Assembly: GCA_937944945.1 (NCBI GenBank)
Contig: CALEBD010000397.1
Coordinates: 1-59,706 of the forward strand
Reading direction: 5' to 3'
DNA length: 59,706 nucleotides
From: an uncultured Clostridium sp.
GTDB lineage: Bacteria; Bacillota; Clostridia; Peptostreptococcales; Peptostreptococcaceae
Part shown: positions 45,208 through 54,913 of the stretch, piece after piece
Layout of the letters: every line of letters begins with the position of its first letter
Position numbering within the stretch: the stretch's first letter is position 1
Translations under genes and position numbers: made by a program
The notes under the pieces: model-generated
Databases searched by the model: none
The model's input: only the letters and a program-made list of their open reading frames with translations
Told to the model about the DNA's origin: nothing

Positions 45208-46281
45208 ATGAGTAAAACGGTTTATTTAGTAATAACAGATTTACATATAAGTTATAAAAATAAAGATAATAGATATAACTATCTTCAAGAAGTAGAATAT
45301 TGTGTAAATAAGATAATAAGAACAGCTAAGCAATATACTGATAAAGGTTGTACTGTAAAGCTTGTGTTTCTTGGAGATATAGTTGATGATTCATATAAAG
45401 ATATGGTTAGAGCTATATGGTTAAATAATATATTTGTATTCTTAAGAAAGAAGTATGAAATATATGTAACCTTAGGAAATCATGAATTTTCATTCTATAA
45501 AGATAATCCATTTTGGAGTTTATTATGTGAGATAAAATCCGAAAAGATTAAGAGTGTAATAACTCATACATGGCAACCTACAGGTTTATTTCAGTTAGTC
45601 GAAGTAGTTGATACTATAGAAGATGGTAATGTGGTTTTAAACTTTAATCATTACCCAACTAGAAATAATATACCTAAACCAAATAAAATTAATATAGGAT
45701 TCTTTCATAAAGACTATGCACCTAAAGCAGTAGTTGATGATATGAAGATGAACTTTAAATTAGATGTATGGGATGGTCACATTCATAACTTTGAAAATAC
45801 AACATTATTAGATGGTTATGATTATGCTTTCTTTGGACATTTGCATAAAGTTTATGGTACATGGACATTTGTAAATGATAAGACTAATTTTAAAACTGTA
45901 TTATATTATTTAGCTAGTTTAGGTAGACCTAATCATACAGAAGTTCAAGATAATTTTCTAGAACGTAACATACCAGCTATTGTAATTGAAGATGGTAAGT
46001 TTTCGCATATTGAAGATAATAAGTTTAATTTAATTGACAGAAGAAATGCTGTCAAAGAAGATGTAGTAAAGAACCAACAAGAGATTTATCAAGCTAAAAA
46101 AGAATCTAAAGCAATGGTAGACTATAAGCCTTTATCAGATAATCCGATAACTAATATACAAGGTGTATTAGCAGGTAATCCAGCATTACTTGCGAGATTT
46201 AATAGTTATCTAGAAAATGATACAATTGTATATGAACATCAGTTACGAAAAAGAGTTTCGGATTTAACAAGTAGATTATAG
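45208..46281 (+). CDS. Mre11/SbcD-like metallophosphoesterase nuclease
   Basis: A 357-aa calcineurin-like phosphoesterase with all main motifs: D11-L-H13, GD57, GN91-H92-E93 and a GHLH motif near 211-214. The length is typical of SbcD (about 350-400 aa). It probably trims or cuts DNA ends in an ATP-dependent complex with the split Rad50-like proteins at 43208 and 47750. The C-terminal 100 residues likely form the Rad50-binding part. Confidence 0.88.
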   Translation: MSKTVYLVITDLHISYKNKDNRYNYLQEVEYCVNKIIRTAKQYTDKGCTVKLVFLGDIVDDSYKDMVRAIWLNNIFVFLRKKYEIYVTLGNHEFSFYKDNPFWSLLCEIKSEKIKSVITHTWQPTGLFQLVEVVDTIEDGNVVLNFNHYPTRNNIPKPNKINIGFFHKDYAPKAVVDDMKMNFKLDVWDGHIHNFENTTLLDGYDYAFFGHLHKVYGTWTFVNDKTNFKTVLYYLASLGRPNHTEVQDNFLERNIPAIVIEDGKFSHIEDNKFNLIDRRNAVKEDVVKNQQEIYQAKKESKAMVDYKPLSDNPITNIQGVLAGNPALLARFNSYLENDTIVYEHQLRKRVSDLTSRL

Positions 46282-46282
46282 T

Positions 46283-46294
46283 ATTAGTAGGAGG
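46283..46294 (+). promoter_or_regulatory. Extended Shine-Dalgarno ATTAGTAGGAGG
   Basis: Exact copy of the recurring 12-mer, setting the start at 46303. Confidence 0.6.
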
Positions 46295-46302
46295 ATATAA
46301 TA

Positions 46303-46626
46303 ATGAATGATTTTAAAAAACAAGATGTGGAGATAGGGAAAGATATAGACTTAAGGAAAGTCAGAGATACAATAGTTGCCAAGAGAGCATTATATGAAGA
46401 AAATAGTAGAAAATTAGATGAAGCTGTTAACAAGTTAAAACCTGTACTAGATGGTATTTCAGATGAAACAAAACAGATGTTATCAGCAAGAGGTTTAAAC
46501 ATAGATTTTATAACTAATGTAGATTATGAAAGATTAAAGAATGATAGAGAGTACTTAACAAAATATAAACTAGAGCTTACTAGAGTAATAAACTTAATGA
46601 AACAAAAGTTAGGTGAATTATTATGA
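46303..46626 (+). CDS. Small coiled-coil protein (107 aa)
   Basis: Almost wholly helical with heptad-like spacing. Its stop overlaps the next start (ATGA), so the two are translationally coupled. It might supply a missing arm segment to the split Rad50-like complex, which is speculation from position and fold. Confidence 0.6.
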   Translation: MNDFKKQDVEIGKDIDLRKVRDTIVAKRALYEENSRKLDEAVNKLKPVLDGISDETKQMLSARGLNIDFITNVDYERLKNDREYLTKYKLELTRVINLMKQKLGELL

Positions 46627-47747
46627 TTAGATTCTCTATTAGTATAACTGAAATAGAAAAAGTAAAAACTTTCCTAGCAAATAGTGATTTAAGTTATATC
46701 ACTATTCTAGCTAGTGGAGAGACTGTATATTTTATGACTAATACAAAAGAATTATATATGCATTATTCATTTAGAGTTTTATCAAGACATAATTTAGATA
46801 CAGCAGTGTTATTTAGATTAGATAGAAAAACATTATCATCTATGATACTACCAAGTATTTTAGAGTTTAATGTAGATGATACTAAAGTAGTCTTACGTTT
46901 CATTAAAGAAGGTGGTAAGCTTTTATATTCTTACGAAACTATAAGACAGGTAGATGTATTAGGTTCTTACTTAGAAAGATTAGATTTATTAGAAGAAGTA
47001 GAAAATTACTCTAAGATAGATTTAACGGCTATAAATAGAATTACTAGATTTGGAAAGTCTTTAGGAAAAGATATTTCATGTAGTAAGAATGTTGCTAGTA
47101 TTAAGATGGCAGGTGGTTTCATATTTAGTAATATAAAAAGTGAACCTTTTGTTTGCTCTGCTAAGATGTTAAGTTTATTAGTAAACTACACTTTAACAGT
47201 CTATAATGTACAGAACTATTTAATACATAAAAGTTCTGATATTGTAATAATGGTTACAAAACACAGACAAGCTTTCACTCCCGAAATAGAATTTCTAAAA
47301 GAGCAGAAAACTTTATTTAGAGTGGATTTTGAAATGAAAGATGCTGTAGACCTTTGCAGAAGATTACGTCTACAAGAGTGTAAGTTTACATTAGATGTTG
47401 AAGATAAAACTGTTTTAATTGAGCATGAACATTCTACATTTAAAAGTACATTAAATGTTTTAGAAATTAAATCAAGAAAAGAGAAACAATCTAAAGAGTC
47501 TGTGGAGATAGATTTACAAAATATAGATTTAGACCTAGACTCTGATATGGATAACTTTAGTGTTGATATTGATTCATTGTCTGATGTAAATAAGTTAGGT
47601 ATTCCTAAAATAACTATACCTTCAGATTTACTTAACAGAGTAGTGGTGCCTATGGGTAAGAATACAATATCAATGTTAATTAAAGCAAATTTTATAATAA
47701 TAAAAATAAAATACGTTTACATTGTATTTGGAAGAAGGGACGATTAA
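46623..47747 (+). CDS. Possible sliding clamp (DnaN-like) protein
   Basis: A 374-aa protein, the size of bacterial beta clamps (about 365-380 aa), with alternating beta strands and single helices suggesting repeated clamp folds. An acidic insertion at about 290-325 is atypical. No sharp sequence motif defines clamps, so the call rests on length, strand pattern and placement within a Rad50/Mre11 locus, as in T4-like phages where clamp, gp46 and gp47 genes are near one another. Its possible loader is at 13175. Confidence 0.45.
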   Translation: MIRFSISITEIEKVKTFLANSDLSYITILASGETVYFMTNTKELYMHYSFRVLSRHNLDTAVLFRLDRKTLSSMILPSILEFNVDDTKVVLRFIKEGGKLLYSYETIRQVDVLGSYLERLDLLEEVENYSKIDLTAINRITRFGKSLGKDISCSKNVASIKMAGGFIFSNIKSEPFVCSAKMLSLLVNYTLTVYNVQNYLIHKSSDIVIMVTKHRQAFTPEIEFLKEQKTLFRVDFEMKDAVDLCRRLRLQECKFTLDVEDKTVLIEHEHSTFKSTLNVLEIKSRKEKQSKESVEIDLQNIDLDLDSDMDNFSVDIDSLSDVNKLGIPKITIPSDLLNRVVVPMGKNTISMLIKANFIIIKIKYVYIVFGRRDD

Positions 47748-47749
47748 AG

Positions 47750-48430
47750 TTGGAGAAGTTGGATGTGAATCAGTTATACGGTATGTATAATGATTTTTCT
47801 AATAGATTGTTCTATAAGAAATCGCAATTGATGGAAGCCAAAAAGACTAATGCAGAATTGGCTGACCTAACAAAGAATTTAAATGAAGTAAAAGAACTTC
47901 GTGCAGAGATAGAAAATAATATCGCAGGCTATAAGACGTTAATAAAAATAACAAAAGCTGAAGATTTAAATTATAGAAATAGAAGGTTAGCTTTTATAGA
48001 AGAGAACCTAGATAATTATATAGATTTAATATTCCCTAATGAAGGCTTTAAGTCTAAGATTAATTGTCGTGTTAAATATAATTCAGAAAGAGCTGTGCTG
48101 ACTTTAGAAAATAAAGTTGGTAGAGTATCTAAACCAAAAAGATTAGAAGGTAAACTTTGTAGGCAGTTGATTAATTTCAGTGCTACTAAAGTTATTTCAG
48201 AATGTTTTAATTTAAATAAGTTATATTTGGATGAAGCGTTTACTGCTTCTTCTAGAACAAATTTAACTAAGATAAGTACAATAGTGAAAAGTGCTGTAGA
48301 ATCAGGTACACAAATACTTTTAATAGAGCAAGAAGATGGCGTTTATAAGGATTTACCTAGAAGAGAAATTCATATCTCAAAGAATCCTTTAACACTTGAA
48401 ACAAGTGTTCTATATAATAAAGATTATTAA
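47750..48430 (+). CDS. Rad50/SbcC-type ATPase, C-terminal half
   Basis: A 226-aa protein starting at TTG. A coiled coil (about 15-65) leads into a C lobe with a signature-like EGKLCRQLINF (about 133-143), Walker B LYLDE (158-162), D-loop ASSR and the following LLIEQED strand, where the usual switch histidine is absent. It has no Walker A. Together with the 43208 protein it rebuilds one Rad50/SbcC head. The two genes are 3.3 kb apart with four genes between them. Confidence 0.78.
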   Translation: MEKLDVNQLYGMYNDFSNRLFYKKSQLMEAKKTNAELADLTKNLNEVKELRAEIENNIAGYKTLIKITKAEDLNYRNRRLAFIEENLDNYIDLIFPNEGFKSKINCRVKYNSERAVLTLENKVGRVSKPKRLEGKLCRQLINFSATKVISECFNLNKLYLDEAFTASSRTNLTKISTIVKSAVESGTQILLIEQEDGVYKDLPRREIHISKNPLTLETSVLYNKDY

Positions 48431-48441
48431 GGGGGCAAACA

Positions 48442-50268
48442 ATGGAAATAAAAACTATAAGTTATCAAACATTTTTGCAAACTGTTAAAGCTAAAACTAT
48501 AATAAAGGATACAACACAAGCGTTAGCTAATGTTGCTAACTTTTATAATAATGTAATAGATAGACATAATCAGACTATAGCTTATGAGGTAAATGATGTG
48601 GACTCTTTAACAGAGTCTACTATAAGTAGTGAGTCTGAAGCTACAAAAAATATCTATGCTAGATTTGGTATATATTTTAAATCATTAATAAATATAGAAG
48701 ATAGTTCTATAGAATTATTAGAAGCTAATAGACAATATTTTGTTTGGTTAGATATTGACTCATTAAAGCAAGGTAATTCTAATAACCCAGAAGAAGCTCT
48801 TGAATTATTGGAGTCTAAGATAAGGGTATTTAATAGTAAATACTTACCCGAAGGTGCTACACCTTCTTTTTATGTTGACTTAGTAAATTATACCAATTAT
48901 AATGACGTTATAAAAAGAAGAGTTGAAATAAGAAGTATATATCCAAGCATAGACTCTTTAATAGCTTACACAGAGTTAAAGAAAGTTCATGTTAGAGATA
49001 GTGATATTGAAAAAGAAATTAATGAAGTATTAAAGTTAGATGATGACTTAGTTAGATATGATATAACTGATGTTGTAGATGAAATAGCTAACAGATACTT
49101 TACTACTAACATGGGAACTCATGAGTTATTTGTTACAAAACTTGATGAAGTAGGTGAGAAGTTAACTCAAAATGATTATATAGTTTATTATGGCTATAAT
49201 ATAGATGAGTATATATTATGTGCTGTTTATCTAACTTATTTTCATAATGCAAATTGTCATATAACAGGTTACGATAAGGAAAGATTCTTCGACTACCTAA
49301 CAAGTTTATATTATAATAATTCAGATATGTTGGTTGAAGAAAGAGTGCAATATTTACAGGAGTTTCCAACTTACACTTTCTCTTACACAGATTATACACC
49401 AGTATTTAAAGGTACTTTAAAAACAGAAGTATTTGGTAAAGTTCAAGTCTGTGCTTTAAATACACCTGTATCTGTTGGTATAGAAGAGTCAGCTATTAAG
49501 AAAGAAAATTTAATGTTCTTAGATAACTTCTCTTTCAACAATGCAAATATATTACCTTTATTAGATTATTTTAAATTAGACAGTAAGAATTTAGAAGAAG
49601 CTAAAAGAGCTGAAGAGAAGTTAAGAAAGATTTTAATAAGATTAGAAAATATTTTAAATATACCAGAAAATATTGTTTTATCTTACACAGATATATTTAT
49701 ACTTGATGTAGGTGGAGAGTTACAATTAGGATATTTAGAAAATCTGAAATTTAAAACTTATACAACTGTAGTTGCAGGTTGTTTAATAAATGGTAATAAT
49801 ACAGCAGGTGCTACTTTATATCCGGAATCTATTCCTCTAAAAGAAGTTCACAGAACTATTCCTTTAGATATTATGAAGGATAAGGATATTGGAATTAAAA
49901 CTATAATGATGTCGGATTATAGATTTGCTAGTCCTAAGATACAAGAAAAGTTGGGAGCAAAGAAAATCACAAGACTTACTGTAAAACACCCTATAAAGTT
50001 TTCTAGTAAGTATGCTTTACCTCTAGCTAACTTCTACATCAATCTAAGTAGCATAACACTTTCAGGAATATCAGATGAATTATTCTATGATATGGGTAAA
50101 TACTTACCAGACTGTCATCATTTCAGACTGGGTGTTAATAGTTATTTAGCGTCTAAATTAGGTAGAAATAATCTTAGAACTTCATCAAGTATAATATCTG
50201 CCTTTGGTGGCTACCATCCATTATGCTCATCTACTCTTTATATTAACGAGTATAATATAACAGATTAG
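48442..50268 (+). CDS. Protein of unknown function, possible degenerate DHH-family relative
   Basis: A 608-aa protein after AAGGGGG. The segment IVYYGYNIDEYILC (about 243-256) aligns by eye with LYGDYDTDGLMC of the RecJ-like protein at 52749, with the metal-binding Asp residues replaced. A C-terminal FGGYHPLCSS (about 588-597) recalls the GGH motif of DHHA1 domains. If real, this would be an inactive paralogue. The similarity is weak. It lies in the repair operon just before the helicase. Confidence 0.35.
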   Translation: MEIKTISYQTFLQTVKAKTIIKDTTQALANVANFYNNVIDRHNQTIAYEVNDVDSLTESTISSESEATKNIYARFGIYFKSLINIEDSSIELLEANRQYFVWLDIDSLKQGNSNNPEEALELLESKIRVFNSKYLPEGATPSFYVDLVNYTNYNDVIKRRVEIRSIYPSIDSLIAYTELKKVHVRDSDIEKEINEVLKLDDDLVRYDITDVVDEIANRYFTTNMGTHELFVTKLDEVGEKLTQNDYIVYYGYNIDEYILCAVYLTYFHNANCHITGYDKERFFDYLTSLYYNNSDMLVEERVQYLQEFPTYTFSYTDYTPVFKGTLKTEVFGKVQVCALNTPVSVGIEESAIKKENLMFLDNFSFNNANILPLLDYFKLDSKNLEEAKRAEEKLRKILIRLENILNIPENIVLSYTDIFILDVGGELQLGYLENLKFKTYTTVVAGCLINGNNTAGATLYPESIPLKEVHRTIPLDIMKDKDIGIKTIMMSDYRFASPKIQEKLGAKKITRLTVKHPIKFSSKYALPLANFYINLSSITLSGISDELFYDMGKYLPDCHHFRLGVNSYLASKLGRNNLRTSSSIISAFGGYHPLCSSTLYINEYNITD

Positions 50269-50279
50269 GAGTAGTGTGT

Positions 50280-52748
50280 ATGTTAAAGATTAGGAATGAA
50301 ATTAATAAATTATCAGAAAAAGAAATCTTGGACTTAGTAGAAGATAAAGACCCAAGAGTAGTGGTAAACAAATATAAGCGTTGTAAGATTATTAAGATAA
50401 TATATTCTATACTTGGTTATGACCTTACTCCCGAGATTTTGTATATGCTTCTAACAGAACCTTTATCAAAGTTAGTAGTGGCTACAGCAGGTTCGGGTAA
50501 AACAACTAATGCACATGTTGGTATTGTTTGTGAAAAAATCTTTAGGGTCACAGATGAAAAGAAACCTTTAGACGGAGGGAAAATACTTTGCTTAGTTTAT
50601 AATAATGCCAATGTAAGGGATATGAAAGATAAGCAAATAGAGATAGTAAATAAACTTTACAGAGGAGGTATAACTGGCGTAACTTTAGATAGAGAAGTTA
50701 ATGCTAAGACTATGCACTCTTTCTGTAAAGAATGGGTAATACAATACTCAGGTAAATTAGGTTTAGCAGGAATGACTTACCTAGAGCCTGATGACGTTAA
50801 TAAAAGATTTCATTTAATAATTAGAGCAGTTTGTAAGAAGTATCAAATAGAGGAAAAAGAACTGAACCATAATAAAATAATCAGTCTTTATAACCTATTA
50901 AATGAAACGCTAACTGATATAAATGATGTTGAATCATTAAAAGGATTTAGTGAAACAAAAGCAAGTAAAGAAATGATAATGGATATCTTTAGAGGTTATG
51001 AGAACCAAAAGAAAGCCAATAATAAATATGACTTTACAGATATGCTAGTTAAGTTTGTACATCTTTTAAGAACAGATGAAAGTGTTAGAACTTTCATTCA
51101 AGACTATTATCAATATATAGTTGCCGACGAAGTCCAAGACTTTACACCTATTATGATAGAAATATTGTATTGGGTTTCAGGTGGAAGAACTCCTGTATTA
51201 GCAATAGGTGACGAAGACCAGTGTATCTATGGCTTCAGAGGTTCTAACATTAAAACAATTCTAGAGTTCCACAAAAAGTTTCCAGAAGCAATTGTAACTT
51301 CTTTAGGTACTAATAGACGTTGTGCTTCAAATATATTAGATACCGCAGAAGTTATTATATCTAATAATACTCAAAGATTTGATAAAGAGATTAGAAGTAT
51401 AAGAGAAGGTGGAAATATAGAATTTATTCCTTATAGCACACAACAAGGTCAAATAGTTAAAGTAATTAAGTCATTAAAAGCTATGACTGATGATGAATTA
51501 GAAGATACTGTTGTTTGCTATAGAGATAGAAAATCATCTGTAAGACTTACAGATTTATTGGAACAAGAAGATATACCATTTAATCTGTTAAGTGGTGAGA
51601 GCCCATTCTCACATGAATTATATACTCATGTTACTAATGTATTGGATTGTTTATTTTACAGTTATGATAAATTATATCACAGATTTCTTTATAAGGTATT
51701 ACCAATGTCACAAAAAGAAATCAATAATGTAATAGGTTACGATGAAAAGAAAAGAAGATTTAAAACTGATGAAAGATGTCAGTGGATAGATTATTCTTAT
51801 GATGGTCGTACTAATAATCCTAATTTTGTTGCATTAGTAACTAGACTATATGAAATAAGTGAGTCAATGAATACTAAACCTATGAATGAATATTTCGAAG
51901 AAGTATTTAATTATATACGTAAATATTTTTGGAATTACAAAAAAGAAATAAATAAGACAATGGAGTTGGATAATTACTTTGAACAAAGGGTAAAAGAGTT
52001 ATTCATGTCTGATTTAACTTATGAAGAATTTTTGGTTGAGTACAATTCTAGAAAAGAAGTTTGTGCTAGAAACCAATATTCTCATACTGGTGTTACAGTA
52101 AGTACGTTCCATAGTTTAAAAGGTTTAGAATATAAGAATGTAATTATCATAGATTTAGAAGATTCTTTATTCCCTAACTACGCCTTTCTAGAAAAGCAAG
52201 TAACTGATGCTGAACAATTAAGGGATGATAAAGAAAGTGAAGTTAGATTATTCTTTGTTGCTGTTACAAGAGCTAAAGATAATTTAACTTTATACTATCA
52301 AGAAAATAATCCATCTTTGTATGTTAAATGGTTGCTTGATGCTAGAGAAGAGAAAAGTCAAAAAGTAAAGAATGGGGAAACAAGCATATTAGATGCTTTC
52401 AATACTACAGGCGTTGTAGCTTCAACAATAAGTAATAATAGTTATGAAGATTCTTCAGACTCTTCTATGGAACTAGAAATAGAAGATATGATAGAGGATG
52501 ATGAAGAAATTTATTCAAGCAGTTTAGAGAGTATGATAGAGGAAAATATTAAAGAGGACACAGTAAATAATTCAGATACTGAAAGTAAAGAAGATGATTT
52601 CTTAGCTTCTATTAGAGATGCAGATTTCTCAGAAGATGAAGCTAATGAAATTAAAACAAGTATTACTGATTCAGAAGACGAAACAGATTCAATACTTGAT
52701 GCTTTCAAGCCAGACAACTTCCTTAGTTCAGTATTAAGAGGTTTATAG
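50280..52748 (+). CDS. UvrD/PcrA-like superfamily 1 DNA helicase
   Basis: An 822-aa ATP-dependent 3'-5' helicase. I use ATG 50280 after AGGAG. The in-frame GTG at 50274 is too close to that site. It shows Walker A AGSGK74T75, motif II VADEVQD, motif III IGDEDQCIYGFRG, motif V TFHSLKGLEYKNV and motif VI FVAVTRAKDNL. The last 120 residues are acidic and probably disordered, with SILDAF occurring twice, perhaps to bind a partner such as the clamp. It should unwind DNA in replication or recombination with the adjacent RecJ-like protein. Confidence 0.92.
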   Translation: MLKIRNEINKLSEKEILDLVEDKDPRVVVNKYKRCKIIKIIYSILGYDLTPEILYMLLTEPLSKLVVATAGSGKTTNAHVGIVCEKIFRVTDEKKPLDGGKILCLVYNNANVRDMKDKQIEIVNKLYRGGITGVTLDREVNAKTMHSFCKEWVIQYSGKLGLAGMTYLEPDDVNKRFHLIIRAVCKKYQIEEKELNHNKIISLYNLLNETLTDINDVESLKGFSETKASKEMIMDIFRGYENQKKANNKYDFTDMLVKFVHLLRTDESVRTFIQDYYQYIVADEVQDFTPIMIEILYWVSGGRTPVLAIGDEDQCIYGFRGSNIKTILEFHKKFPEAIVTSLGTNRRCASNILDTAEVIISNNTQRFDKEIRSIREGGNIEFIPYSTQQGQIVKVIKSLKAMTDDELEDTVVCYRDRKSSVRLTDLLEQEDIPFNLLSGESPFSHELYTHVTNVLDCLFYSYDKLYHRFLYKVLPMSQKEINNVIGYDEKKRRFKTDERCQWIDYSYDGRTNNPNFVALVTRLYEISESMNTKPMNEYFEEVFNYIRKYFWNYKKEINKTMELDNYFEQRVKELFMSDLTYEEFLVEYNSRKEVCARNQYSHTGVTVSTFHSLKGLEYKNVIIIDLEDSLFPNYAFLEKQVTDAEQLRDDKESEVRLFFVAVTRAKDNLTLYYQENNPSLYVKWLLDAREEKSQKVKNGETSILDAFNTTGVVASTISNNSYEDSSDSSMELEIEDMIEDDEEIYSSSLESMIEENIKEDTVNNSDTESKEDDFLASIRDADFSEDEANEIKTSITDSEDETDSILDAFKPDNFLSSVLRGL

Positions 52749-54290
52749 TTGGATTTCTATGAACAACTTTATGAGATAGGTCTTGAAGATATATTAGTGA
52801 AACCTACATACAAAAGTCTAAAGATGTTGAACTCCGAAACAATTTATAAGATGATAAACAATATCATAATAACAAACGCCAAAGTATTTTTATATGGTGA
52901 TTATGATACTGATGGTTTAATGTGTGTAAAAGTTTGGGAAGAGTTCTTTAGACTTATAGGTTTCACTAATTACAAGACTTATTGTTATACTGAAAGAATG
53001 CATAATCTTGACCCTAGAGCAGTTAAACAAGCAATAGAGGAAAAATTTGAATACATGATTGTAAATGATACTGGTTCTTCTGAATTAGGAGAGAACGGTT
53101 TAATAAACAAGTTAGTATCTTTTGGATTAAAAGTTATTGTTATAGACCACCATCAAACTAAGTATGTATATTCAGATTATCCTAAGGATTGTGCTACAGT
53201 AAATTCAACAATAGAAAATAAATTGTGTCCAGACAAACCTCCTATATTACTATCTGCAGGTGCATTATGTTTTGTAATTCTAGACAATTATTTAGCTGAG
53301 TACAGACCATCTATAAATACAGACATACTAGCAATATACGCATTAATAAGTCTTTATGCTGATTGTGTAGATATGTCAAATAAGATGAACAGGGCTATTT
53401 ATTATAAAGCTATGCGTGTAGATTACAGAAATATTCCTAAATCTATATCATTATTTTTAAAACACAATAATAAGTTATCAAGAAGATTTATTGAGTTTCA
53501 ATATACTCCTAAGATAAACTGTGTTTTTAGAAATGAATTATTCGGATTATTAAATGATTATGTTGCATTAAAGAATGATAGAGATATTCCTTTAATGGTT
53601 AAGAAAATAGAAATGTTATCTAATTTACACTTTATGACTGCAGATATGGTAAATCAAGTTGCTGATATTATAGAGCATGAAGTATTAGATAATTTTGTTA
53701 TCGCTAATTTAAACTCAGTAAATAGTTATATAAATGTAGAAGAAAATAAACTATATAACTATACTGGATTAGTTGCAAATAGATTAGCTGAACGCTATGG
53801 TAAATCTGCTGTAGTTTGGTGTTTACATGGTGATGAAGTAAAAGGTTCTTTTAGAGATTTATTATCTAGGAATTATCTAAAAACTTTCCAACAGTTTTGT
53901 ATAGCTAATGGTCATAATCCTGCATTTGGTTTTCACGTTAAACCTTTAGAGTTTGATTATTTTATACAATTTGTAAAACGTATAGATAAAAAATTCTATA
54001 TCAAAGGAGAACCTAATAGACCAATAGTTGTAGACCATACTGAAAAAGAACCTGACCTAAGATTGTTATCTGATGTAGCAACTTATAATGAATTTGGTGG
54101 TTCTATGATACCTATAGCTTTGGTCAGAAAAAGATATACTTCAGATATAAAAGAATCATCATCTAAGTATGGAGGGTATACTTATAAATGGGGTAAATTT
54201 TTCATAACAAGTAAGCACAGATATAAATATGGTGAGTATATTTTATTTAAGCCTACGGTAGAGAAGTCATTAAGATTGTATGGTATATAG
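52749..54290 (+). CDS. RecJ-like DHH phosphoesterase (single-strand exonuclease)
   Basis: A 513-aa protein whose TTG start touches the helicase stop. It has YGD51YD53TD55G (motif I), D107 (VNDTG), D133-H134-H135 (DHH) and a DHHA1-like C-terminal part with GHNPAFGF near 397-404. The order matches RecJ, a 5'-3' single-strand DNA exonuclease, although it is shorter than typical RecJ and lacks a clear OB domain. It is coupled to the UvrD-like helicase, a usual functional partner. Confidence 0.85.
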   Translation: MDFYEQLYEIGLEDILVKPTYKSLKMLNSETIYKMINNIIITNAKVFLYGDYDTDGLMCVKVWEEFFRLIGFTNYKTYCYTERMHNLDPRAVKQAIEEKFEYMIVNDTGSSELGENGLINKLVSFGLKVIVIDHHQTKYVYSDYPKDCATVNSTIENKLCPDKPPILLSAGALCFVILDNYLAEYRPSINTDILAIYALISLYADCVDMSNKMNRAIYYKAMRVDYRNIPKSISLFLKHNNKLSRRFIEFQYTPKINCVFRNELFGLLNDYVALKNDRDIPLMVKKIEMLSNLHFMTADMVNQVADIIEHEVLDNFVIANLNSVNSYINVEENKLYNYTGLVANRLAERYGKSAVVWCLHGDEVKGSFRDLLSRNYLKTFQQFCIANGHNPAFGFHVKPLEFDYFIQFVKRIDKKFYIKGEPNRPIVVDHTEKEPDLRLLSDVATYNEFGGSMIPIALVRKRYTSDIKESSSKYGGYTYKWGKFFITSKHRYKYGEYILFKPTVEKSLRLYGI

Positions 54291-54298
54291 GAGGGTTT

Positions 54299-54892
54299 AT
54301 GAGATTAATAACTTTACAACACAAAAATGTTTATGAAACGTTGATTAAAGATAAAATTTACAAATGTACTTATTTATCTGAATGGCATAAAGAATCTCCA
54401 AAATCTTATGATATTCTGTTAAAAAGATTAGGTATTACAGATGGCACTTATCCAGTATTCGCATGGGCAAATGTTATAGGTTTACCAATAAAAATGAACA
54501 CAGAAACCTTGACAAGAATATATGAGATGGTGAAGTTAGATTTACCTAACTATTATGCTTTTGAATTAGAGGTACCTGATAATTTGGTAGATATTCAAGG
54601 ATTTTATGCTTTCACTTCTACTAAATTTGAAGAGTATCAAGATGAGATAGAACCTAGTGAAGAAAAATTCATCACTACCTATGAAGATAGTAATGAAGAG
54701 TTACAGGCAACTATATCTTATATCAAATTAGATTGGGTAAAAAATGTTTGTACACTAACACAAGAAAAGTATACCGAAAAGATAGTTACAAGTGAAGTTT
54801 ATAATAAAGAAGCATTAGCTAAATATAATATAGGTGAAGTAATTTATAGTGATAGAGTTAGAGTAAAACCAACTAAAATGGATATATTCTAA
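54299..54892 (+). CDS. DUF3841-like protein
   Basis: A 197-aa protein after TAGGAGGG. The opening LITLQ...VYETLIKD, the SYDILLKRLGIT segment and the YPVFAW motif resemble the uncharacterised DUF3841 proteins of Bacillota, from memory of that family. Function unknown. It bridges the repair operon and the filament locus. Confidence 0.5.
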   Translation: MRLITLQHKNVYETLIKDKIYKCTYLSEWHKESPKSYDILLKRLGITDGTYPVFAWANVIGLPIKMNTETLTRIYEMVKLDLPNYYAFELEVPDNLVDIQGFYAFTSTKFEEYQDEIEPSEEKFITTYEDSNEELQATISYIKLDWVKNVCTLTQEKYTEKIVTSEVYNKEALAKYNIGEVIYSDRVRVKPTKMDIF

Positions 54893-54913
54893 TATCACGT
54901 ATGGGAGGTTGTT

